Assembly (NCBI RefSeq): GCF_029227915.1
Contig: NC_079878.1
Coordinates: 19,778,001 to 19,842,000 of the forward strand
Direction: 5' to 3'
Length of the DNA: 64,000 nucleotides
Origin: Hydractinia symbiolongicarpus
Lineage: Eukaryota > Cnidaria > Hydrozoa > Anthoathecata > Hydractiniidae
How positions within the stretch are numbered: the first letter of the stretch is position 1; every line of letters begins with the position of its first letter. A program made the translations under genes and the position numbers. The notes beneath the pieces are model-generated. The model was not told the origin of the DNA, searched no databases, and saw only the letters and a list, made by a program, of their open reading frames with translations. This document shows, in pieces, positions 12,201 to 20,227 of the stretch.

Positions 12201-14347
12201 TCATCTGTGAAATCATAACAAACGGTATTTCATGCTGTATGCAAGTTAAATTAAGGTAAACCTAGTAAAGTCATTTTTTAAACGTGAAAACAAACCTATA
12301 ATGTATGAGCGTTACAAATTCATGTAATTTCAAATAATTTAACTCTATACAATGCTATTAAATTTTATAACCACTTAATCATAAAAAATACTGTACGAAT
12401 TATTGCAAACCTTTCAGTTGTCCTAGTAAAAGCTCGGCCGGTAATTTTTGTACTGCAAACTCAGCAACCTTGAATCCACCGTGTCCGTCAATAATCCCAT
12501 ACAAATAGCAGTCGTCAGGACATTGGAAATGAAAGCTACGATCTTCGTAATCAGATACTTCTCCACGGTCGCCACCAGCTCGGTATAAATGATTGGTTTG
12601 ATACCCAACACCACTTTGCTTACAAACTGGAAGATCATCAGTCCAATTGTACAATGCTCCAACCAGCTATATGTGCAAAGGATTTTGTTTTTCATTACAC
12701 CATACAAGTAAACATCATAAAAAATTATAAGATGTACTTAGTGTACGAAAAAACAACTAAATACTTTTTCTGTCACATTGTAGAACAAATTTTCGTTAAC
12801 AAGTACATAAATACTTTTATAATGTTGTCTTTAGAAGGAAAAATGAAAAAAAAATGCTTTATGCAGAAGAAGTGTAATTTACCATAACATAAATTAAATT
12901 GTACGGTTTTTGGCTACTGTGAAAATTTCTCAAAAGACTAAGCTAGCTAGGTAACCAGCTAGCTAGCTTAGTTTTTTGAGAAATTTTGATGAGTATAATC
13001 TTTGTGAATTTAAGTAACCAGCTAGCTGCAGAAGATAATTCCGAAAATTTTGTGGTGATTTTGGTGCAGAAAAGTTTGTTCCTTTAAAGTAGTTGCTAAA
13101 CATTTGTAAAACTTAGTCACAAAAATCTTTTCACTTTTCACGGTCAAAATTTTATTTTGCTTTCATTAAACAAGAAATGCAAGTATCTGATTTAAAGTTA
13201 AATTAGCTAAAAGATAGATAGATAGATGTGCATATTTTACATGGCTAGCCTCACAAATATCGAGTCTATTATTTCCAAGAGGGGCCATAACTTAGATGGA
13301 GAGTCCTAGAGTATTTAATGCTCATTTTGAGCGACGCAGACCCAATTAGCTCTACTAGACAACTCCCCGCAACATCCAACGGCCCACACAGTGTGCCATC
13401 TTCCCAATTTCCCTCACATGGCTTGGGTTAACCTGGGGCTATGGTAACATTCACTCGCCCATGTTGAATCGCCGTCAAGAGGAATCGAACCCCGGTCTCC
13501 CGCACAGAGTACGAGAGCTATAACCACCTAAAAATGCACAATGTCAGGTTAAAATTAGGAAAACAAAGATTTTATAAGAAATTTACCCTCTATTCATGAG
13601 TGCACATAAATGTACATCAAAATTAAAATCTTCAAAAAGAAATCTTAAGGTATTTGTAACATTAGTATTAAACAAAAAAGAAGTTGTTTCCCAAATACAT
13701 TATTTTTCCTTGATTCAAGTCCCCTATTAAAATTCCAACCATTTGGCCAATGAGTAACATAGTGCAATGTCAAAATACTTTGTTGTTTGCCGTTTGTTGC
13801 AAGAGCTCTTATTAAGGATAAATTTGGTTGCAAGTAATGTAAGTAATGTATCAGTTGGTTGAGTTTACTTCAGATAAAAGCTAGGATTTCATATGAATGT
13901 GTTTTGAACTAATCCAAAAGAAGTCAATAAAATGTGAACAATTCACAATCTAATCTATTCAAGAATAATATCAAGAAGAATATATAATAAATTTTTTAGC
14001 TATCATCTTTATAATACTTCATATAATAACTATATCAAGTTTAAGTGAATGGTGTATGGAAACCTTCCTCAACTAAAACAACAAAGCTTACGTTCACTGC
14101 ATGTTAAAACTAGGTGGTTAAAAAACTTTAAAGCATGAAATTTTGTATGCATGTAGTTTAGCTATTAATTGTACATATGATACAGCATAAATTAATTAGT
14201 TTTGTTCAGGTGTGCATGACTGGGCTGATTGTTAAGATTAGGGGGTGGTAATTCATGTTTGCTTCTGACAGGCTTTAGAAATTCTACTCGTCCAAAATAA
14301 CAACTTAAAAAGGAGTAGCAAACCTGGGAATGGTTCTTCATCGACAT
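9240..14347 (-). CDS. TAB1: TAB1 (TAK1-binding protein 1) orthologue, complete eight-exon gene
   Basis: The exons read 14347-14324, 12666-12411, 12204-12074, 11891-11691, 11379-11219, 10909-10768, 10522-10311 and 9918-9240, giving 1,806 nt and 601 residues (vertebrate TAB1 is about 500). A PP2C/PPM-fold domain spans residues about 15-375. It is followed by a low-complexity Q/N/S/P-rich linker of about 190 residues and a C-terminal GRIKAHVSFTEFLKKV that matches the TAK1-binding tail. Diagnostic TAB1 matches include NWTDDLPVC, AELLLGQL, the KEEPILSTPSVHG block, MSEGVYKA and REDMTLLVR. TAB1 binds and activates the kinase TAK1 (MAP3K7) upstream of NF-kB and p38/JNK. Unlike vertebrate TAB1, which is a pseudophosphatase, this protein keeps E49-D50, D68-G-H-G-G72, V-G-D-A-R and T-R-S-L-G-D. 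It has S-E-G where active PP2C has S-D-G, and E-D where PP2C has D-N. Exon 1 (MSMKNHSQ) is the least certain part; the other joins are well supported by frame and similarity. Confidence 0.92.
11955..12060. repeat. CAA-rich microsatellite in a TAB1 intron
   Basis: Imperfect CAA/ACAACA repeats within the intron between exons 3 and 4 of TAB1. Confidence 0.7.
12922..12986. repeat. Near-perfect intronic hairpin
   Basis: Arms of about 28 bases, AAATTTCTCAAAAGACTAAG followed by CTAGCTAG on the left and its complement on the right, with one mismatch and a loop of about 8 bases. Located in TAB1 intron 1. It is foldback or MITE-like and no gene is associated. Confidence 0.7.
13298..13530 (-). mobile_element. 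tRNA-derived SINE in TAB1 intron 1
   Basis: Read on the minus strand, the head is tRNA-like: GGTGGTTATAGCTCTCGTAC with an A-box-like start, then GGGGTTCGATTCCTC, a clear B box. It is followed by a non-tRNA body of about 170 bases. The A box is imperfect and there is no clean acceptor stem, so this is a SINE rather than a tRNA gene. Ends are approximate. Confidence 0.6.
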
Positions 14348-15014
14348 ATTTGAGCTAGATATAAAATTCAATAGTTAGAAACAACGACACAACAAACATT
14401 TCCTCATCTTGCGTTTGCAGTTTTTGTTTTTCCCCAATGTTTTGCGAGTTTGCTTTATGACCAAAAGTTCATCTGATGCAAAATCGTCATTTCAGTTTTT
14501 CATGCGAAGCCTGGGGTGCGCAAGGCTTTCACATGTCTGGTACACAAGTGGATTTCCACTCAAAAGCAAAACTGATCGGAAGTGAACATTAAAAATACTT
14601 AAATTTAATTGATAATCTGCTGATCATTTTTTTATTTTGTTTTGTTTTTATTGTTGCCCACCTGTCCGCAGAAAAGTCGGAATCATTGCAACTGTTAGTT
14701 TGGATTGGGGGAGATCCACCTTATTGCAGACCAATCCGTGCAAGCACAAGAGACATGCTTTTTCGGTTTAAAGTGTTCCAAAAACGGATTGCTTTTGACC
14801 TGATTCGGTCCAATCCAATCCGTTCCAGATGAGGGGAAACGAAATGTTTGGCGAAGTTGTGAAAGTCACTTCGGCTGGCATTACTATGTTCGGCAATTGT
14901 CTAACCTTACTCTATCTGTTCTTGTCACGTATTCTAGTAACGTGAATTCTTTAACGGTTCTTTTAAATGGAAATGGACATCTTCCCACGCGTGTTTGTTT
15001 GATTTATTCTTTCA
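14348..15014. other. Upstream flank of TAB1
   Basis: Probable promoter region and 5' UTR of TAB1; no TATA box or repeat was recognised with confidence. Confidence 0.35.
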
Positions 15015-16120
15015 TCACACGGCCATTCTCTTAGGGATGGTAAGGCGTAAGTTTTTGTTTCTAAGCATTGCATAATTTTCACACAAGTTAGACAAGTCAA
15101 TAACCAATAAATACTCATGACGTCCACTTAAAGCGTTCGAATGTAGAAGGTTAATGCTGATTAGGTCTACAGGAGCTGCTAAATCGAACGATTTTATAGG
15201 GATATAATGGTCAAATATTGGTCTTTGTTGTTGAACACAAGCTCGCACTTAAGGTAAAGTACCTATCACTTTTCAATTCCGAAGAAATTCTTTCATTTGC
15301 TAGTTCAACGACACGATCTCCAACTAGATGATCCACGTTCACGTCTGATGTGTTACATACCAGGGTTCAAAGTTTCAAAGACAAAACTAACTGCCCGGAT
15401 TCGCTTGGATAAACACGGTAAAGAACACTTGTCTCTACAACGAGATTCTTCCATTTTCTAAGTAATGGTTTTACATATACAGCTTCTCTTTTATTACCTT
15501 TACTTGAAAGATCTAGTTGTGATTACTTTAGCGTAGTTATTCTACTAATTCAGGTGTTGTTCTTTTGTGCCCCAACAATATGTGATATTTTCCTCAAGTC
15601 ATCAAAGTGTGTGGTAACAGCATTGATCAATATAGTCAATAAAGTTTCACTATATTCTTGCTGGTTTAGTCGAAGTTTGCCATCTTGCATCTGGTGCAAG
15701 GCACGACCCAAATTTTATCTCTGATTTTCTTTTATCAGGTTTGAAAAAGTTTGTAAAGGATCAGAGAAAATATTAAGCCTAGTAGACTCCGAAACTGTCT
15801 TAGTTGTCCTCTCAACTCTTGCTGTCACACTGACTAAGTACTTAGGGTGAATTGTGTAACCGTCACCTGAAGTTAATCTTCCCAAATAAGAAAGTTTCTT
15901 CTAAACAGTTCACATTTTTTTCTTTTAGACCTTACATCATACTTATGCAATCGTTGAAATGCCATTTAAAAAAATGAGATATGGCTTTCAAAATCAGAAA
16001 AATACGCCATCCAGTTACGATATCACCCAAAACATTTCTCTGTGAAACGCTATAAGTAAGCTAGTGCGTTCTTTAAACTAAATGGAATACACTCCCACTC
16101 TAATAAACTTCATGAAGTAA
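15015..16120 (-). pseudogene. Gypsy-type retrotransposon relic: integrase and reverse-transcriptase fragments
   Basis: At 15248-15015 the minus strand encodes PVDLISINLLHSNALSG and HEYLLVIDLSNLCENYA, matching the integrase core start (a D in -DLISI- and a degenerate VIVD-like segment). Around 16110-16020 it encodes IPFSLKNALAYL and RFTEKCFG, matching the reverse-transcriptase segment normally reading P-F-G-L-x-N-A-P-A. Multiple stops and frameshifts separate the pieces. The order RT then integrase on the minus strand is right for Gypsy. The upstream RT fragment at 17592-17789 probably belongs to the same old insertion. No function is expected. Confidence 0.6.
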
Positions 16121-16669
16121 CAAAAACTGTGTACTAACCCTAACGAAAAAAAACAAATACTACAAACGTTGTATCCTTAGATTAATTATAGCATCAAAGG
16201 TATTTAACAGGTGTAATTTCGTAAAATATATAAGATCAGTTTTTTTTCTACGCTACGGTTTCTTCATTTCTGATGATTCGGTTGATGAAAGGTTTTTTCC
16301 TTGGTTTAACCACTTCACTACAGATCTCGATTTCTAACTATTCTGATGTACATGATTGGCGGCTGTTTTCTTTTATCCTTTAGTATTTTACCACATCGCT
16401 ATCATCTTCGTCTTTGTCTTGTTCAATTATAAAGTTTATATCATCACATTCTTTGTCTTCTGAATATATTTTTTGTGATTCGTAATCATATGAATATAAT
16501 GATGTAACGAAGTTCTTCATTTTTTGATGTGTAATGAAACTTGTACTTTTAAACGTTAACATTAGAGGAATTTCTAACCCCCCCCTCCCCCCCCTGATAG
16601 ATGGGTGAGAAAGAAATCTATTGAATCTATTCTATCAAATGTATTGTCAAAAATGATTTGGGATGTTCA
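16121..16669. other. Non-coding stretch between the Gypsy relic and the duplicated unit
   Basis: Contains a C-run (about 16578-16598) and a 60-codon acidic minus-strand ORF (16380-16562) without recognisable similarity. No feature can be supported. Confidence 0.3.
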
Positions 16670-16671
16670 GA

Positions 16672-17276
16672 ATGTTCCCATCAGCAAAACGCAAGGGAAC
16701 AACAGGAAAGGTTAAAGCATCACCTCAGTTTCTCGCTAAAGAGAAATTTACGTTTCAGCGAGCGATATCAGCTGCCATCTTGGAACATGACATCCCAACA
16801 TCACTGGTTATAGATCTAGATTAAACACCGCTGAGCTATGTTCCTCCAGGAAATTACACCTTTAGTTTTAAAAGTGAAAAGAATGTTCCCATCAAAGGAG
16901 TCGATGATAAAATGAAGATAACAGTAACTTATGTCAACAACGCAGCTTTTCTAAATTACTAAAATATCGAAACATTCTTCGTGATTTTTAACATTAAATC
17001 ATGAGATCGTTGACGTCTGGAAGGGCATTTTCCGCCAATTTAGAGATGCAAAATTTGAAAATTTCCACTATATTAAGCGAAATTCATATATGTTATTTTT
17101 CTATATTGTGGTTACGGCACTGTAGTGTAAATAAAGCTGCTAAAGCTTTTATTCAAAGTTTGTACGATGAATGGTTTTCAGATCAAGTGACAATTCTGTT
17201 AAAACAAGGCATTGATCTTGCGGATGTAAAGATTTCCTCAAAGTTGTCAGTTAAAAATCCGTTTAGAAGGATGTAA
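16672..17276 (+). pseudogene. DDE_1-family transposase relic, copy 1
   Basis: The reading starts MFPSAKRKGTTGKVKASPQF, continues FTFQRAISAAILEHDIPTSL and V-I-D-L-D, and then hits TAA where related transposases read Q-T-P-L. After the stop it resumes TPLSYVPPG and VPIKGVDDK. The core is deleted, and the C-terminal part at 17001-17276 reads VNKAAKAFIQ, EWFSDQV and LKQGID-ADVKISSKL. These blocks belong to the CENP-B/Tigger-like DDE_1 transposases common in cnidarian genomes. Nonfunctional. Confidence 0.75.
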
Positions 17277-17591
17277 ATTCTGTCAGAAGTAAAAGGAATT
17301 GTTCCTTAAATGCTTGTTACTGTTTTTTCTTGAAAATCCCTCCAAAAAGCATAAAAGCTTGCTCATGCTTGTGATTAAATTGAGTTTTATTGCTTCGATA
17401 AGTTCGAATTCTGAAGGAGGGAAAGGCAAATATTAGGTCAAAATAAATTCCAAGTCAGTGAGGTTTTGAGTCCTTGGCATGAAATTTCAATAAATTTTTT
17501 TGTAAAAGGACCAGTTGGTTGCCTATAAAATTTTATCAGCAGAGTATAACCTAGATGAGTTTTCGAGATATATATGTAAATTTTTAAAATA

Positions 17592-17789
17592 TTAGAAAAT
17601 TTGTTTTTGGACAAATTTATTCGTCGGACAAAACTTTACTTGGGACAAAATTTTTCGTCGGACATAATTTTCGTCACTAAGAAAAAATTTCTTCACTTTG
17701 TCCGACAAAGTTTTGTCCCATAAGGTATTTGTATTTAGCTCACGGTAGTCGCAACACAGCCTAAGCATCCCATCCTCTTGACCATTCAC
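17592..17789 (-). pseudogene. Gypsy reverse-transcriptase fragment, copy 1
   Basis: MNGQEDGMLRLCCDYRELNT matches the RT motif normally reading K-D-G-x-x-R-x-C-x-D-Y-R-x-L-N. Only this block remains. It overlaps an inverted repeat (about 17600-17720) with TGGGACAAAA arms that looks like a MITE inserted beside it. Confidence 0.6.
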
Positions 17790-17884
17790 GGCTGGTTTTG
17801 AGTATGAGAACTACGACCGATTTTCATTGAACCGTCCGAAAGCAAATTTTAGCCCGAATCAAAAAAACATCCGTGGGCAAAAAT

Positions 17885-17924
17885 CTCGGCGTGCAAGTTT
17901 AAAATTTTAAACTTGCACGCCGAG
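17885..17924. repeat. Perfect 40-bp palindrome
   Basis: The left arm is CTCGGCGTGCAAGTTTAAAA and the right arm is its exact complement, with no loop. In the second duplicate the palindrome is cut four bases before its end by the left LTR of the Gypsy element; the missing bases and downstream sequence resume at about 23278. Confidence 0.95.
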
Positions 17925-18596
17925 CATTTTTCACGCTAATAAAAATAGACCAATTAAAATGCATCTCAAGAGTTTTCGAAGAAACATCAATACGAAGCTT
18001 CGAGATTCACTATTTGTTTCTCTGTCTTTAACAAAATTAAGTTTTTTCTTCTAAGTAAAACCTATATCTCACAGCAGCCGTGTTTCGTTACATTTACTTT
18101 CACGCTTCCAATCCAATGGTTGGAATTGAAATAAAGAGTATCATCACACTAGGAACCTTCGCTGTAACCTCGTTCCCAAGAACTTTAACTCTTCTTTATT
18201 TTATATACTCAGTTAACAAACATATGTTAACGAAGTGGGTTTGTAAAAAAAAACAAACACATAAACCATTTTTTTCATTTTTCACAGTAACTCGCATTTT
18301 TGCCAGAAGGGAACAAAAGAATCGTTTTAGGTATGAGCGAGGTCACTTTATTAGTTTCCTGTTTTTAAATTTTAGTTCATTTGAAAAAAACGTTCTCTGT
18401 GCGGTATAAATGCTTATAAAATTTTAAATCATTTATTTAGCCAAGGGATATGAGAGATAAATAATTAGGCAAGTGTAGATATATGTTATACATTCAAAAA
18501 ATGCTCTGTTAAACTAATTTCAAGAGTTAACAAAAGCGAAAATGAAAGAAGGCAAAAAATGATTTTACGTGCAAGTGTCAATAGCAGTTTGGTAAT
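17921..18596. repeat. Duplicated segment A+C, copy 1
   Basis: Positions 17921-18150 match 23278-23503 (segment A), and about 18152-18594 match 24758-25197 (segment C), nearly base for base. In the second copy, 1.25 kb (segment B) separates A from C. Together with the 1,251-bp unit this is one tandem duplication. Copy 1 lacks both segment B and the Gypsy insertion. Confidence 0.85.
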
Positions 18597-18598
18597 GA

Positions 18599-19203
18599 AT
18601 GTTCCCATCAGCAAAACGCAAGGGAACAACAGGAAAGGTTAAAGCATCACCTCTGTTTCTCGCTAAAGAGAAATTTACGTTTCAGCGAGCGATATCAGCT
18701 GCCATCTTGGAACATGACATCCCAACATCACTGGTTATAGATCTAGATTAAACACCGCTGAGCTATGTTCCTCCAGGAAATTACACCTTTAGTTTTAAAA
18801 GTGAAAAGAATGTTCCCATCAAAGGAGTCGATGATAAAATGAAGATAACAGTAACTTATGTCAACAACGCAGCTTTTCTAAATTACTAAAATATCGAAAC
18901 ATTCTTCGTGATTTTTAACATTAAATCATGAGATCGTTGACGTCTGGAAAGGCATTTTCCGCCAATTTAGAGATGCAAAATTTGAAAATTTCCACTATAT
19001 TAAGCGAAATTCATATATGTTATTTTTCTATATTGTGGTTACGGCACTGTAGTGTAAATAAAGCTGCTAAAGCTTTTATTCAAAGTTTGTACGATGAATG
19101 GTTTTCAGATCAAGTGACAATTCTGTTAAAACAAGGCATTGATCCTGCGGATGTAAAGATTTCCTCAAAGTTGTCAGTTAAAAATCCGTTTAGAAGGATG
19201 TAA
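18599..19203 (+). pseudogene. DDE_1-family transposase relic, copy 2
   Basis: Same deleted transposase as copy 1 with the same premature TAA, so it was already dead before the duplication. Confidence 0.75.
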
Positions 19204-19518
19204 ATTCTGTCAGAAGTAAAAGGAATTGTTCCTTAAATGCTTGTTACTGTTTTTTCTTGAAAATCCCTCCAAAAAGCATAAAAGCTTGCTCATGCTTGTG
19301 ATTAAATTGAGTTTTATTGCTTCGATAAGTTCGAATTCTGAAGGAGGGAAAGGCAAATATTAGGTCAAAATAAATTCCAAGTCAGTGAGGTTTTGAGTCC
19401 TTGGCATGAAATTTCAATAAATTTTTTTGTAAAAGGACCAGTTGGTTGCCTATAAAATTTTATCAGCAGAGTATAACCTAGATGAGTTTTCGAGATATAT
19501 ATGTAAATTTTTAAAATA

Positions 19519-19716
19519 TTAGAAAATTTGCTTTTGGACAAATTTATTCGTCGGACAAAACTTTACTTGGGACAAAATTTTTCGTCGGACATAATTTTCG
19601 TCACTAAGAAAAAATTTCTTCACTTTGTCCGACAAAGTTTTGTCCCATAAGGTATTTGTATTTAGCTCACGGTAGTCGCAACACAGCCTAAGCATCCCAT
19701 CCTCTTGACCATTCAC
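19519..19716 (-). pseudogene. Gypsy reverse-transcriptase fragment, copy 2
   Basis: Same 65-residue block as 17592-17789, duplicated with the surrounding unit. Confidence 0.6.
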
Positions 19717-19847
19717 GGCTGGTTTTGAGTATGAGAACTACGACCGATTTTCATTGAACCGTCCGAAAGCAAATTTTAGCCCGAATCAAAAAAACATCCG
19801 TGGGCAAAAATCTCGGCGTGCAAGTTTAAAATTTTAAACTTGCACGC

Positions 19848-20014
19848 TGTAATATATTTTACTAGGTATATATCGGATGCCGTGAGTTTCGGCTCGCTCT
19901 CTAAACACGATCCAAGATGGTGTCACAGCATCTGATATCAGACTTTATGTTTATATGTGATTAGCTCCTTTTATCAGAAGAATACTTTTTATCTGATGAT
20001 AGATAACTACTACA
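19848..20014 (+). repeat. 5' LTR of the Gypsy element
   Basis: Begins TG and ends CA, about 167 bp. Its first 38 bases recur inside gag (20803-20840), and its first 34 or so recur at the truncated 3' LTR (23247-23281). Confidence 0.75.
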
Positions 20015-20227
20015 AATTGGCGACGAGGATTCCAAGAACTCATGGAGAGGTATATTTCATAATTACAAAGCAATCTCGCGTGAAACAAGACGTGTGAATT
20101 TTCGAATCAAAACAACAAATTTTGTTGACTCTTACTGTGCGAAAGGAAACTTTGCTAGGCTGTCCTTTGTAATTTCAAGCGATAGTTATACTTGTGCGCG
20201 CGCTCTGAGCATTTCTGTGCAGCTAGC

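Larger units (their letters stand above)
16670..17920. repeat. 1,251-bp duplicated unit, copy 1
   Basis: Matches 18597-19847 over its full length with the same length and only a handful of substitutions seen by eye (for example near 16729/18656, 17024/18951 and 17219/19146). It contains a dead DDE transposase (plus), a Gypsy RT fragment (minus), a GACAAAA-rich inverted repeat and a terminal palindrome. The near identity implies a recent duplication. Confidence 0.9.
18597..19847. repeat. 1,251-bp duplicated unit, copy 2
   Basis: See copy 1 at 16670-17920. The right end abuts the TGTAAT start of the Gypsy 5' LTR. Confidence 0.9.

Noticed and set aside
12400-12654. TAB1 exon 2 start as translation start
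   Set aside because: The first codon there is TTG and the exon is preceded by a splice acceptor; the in-phase upstream exon at 14347-14324 supplies an ATG.
13455-13530. Possible tRNA gene
   Set aside because: The B box is good but the A box and acceptor stem are poor, and a non-tRNA body follows; a tRNA-derived SINE fits better.
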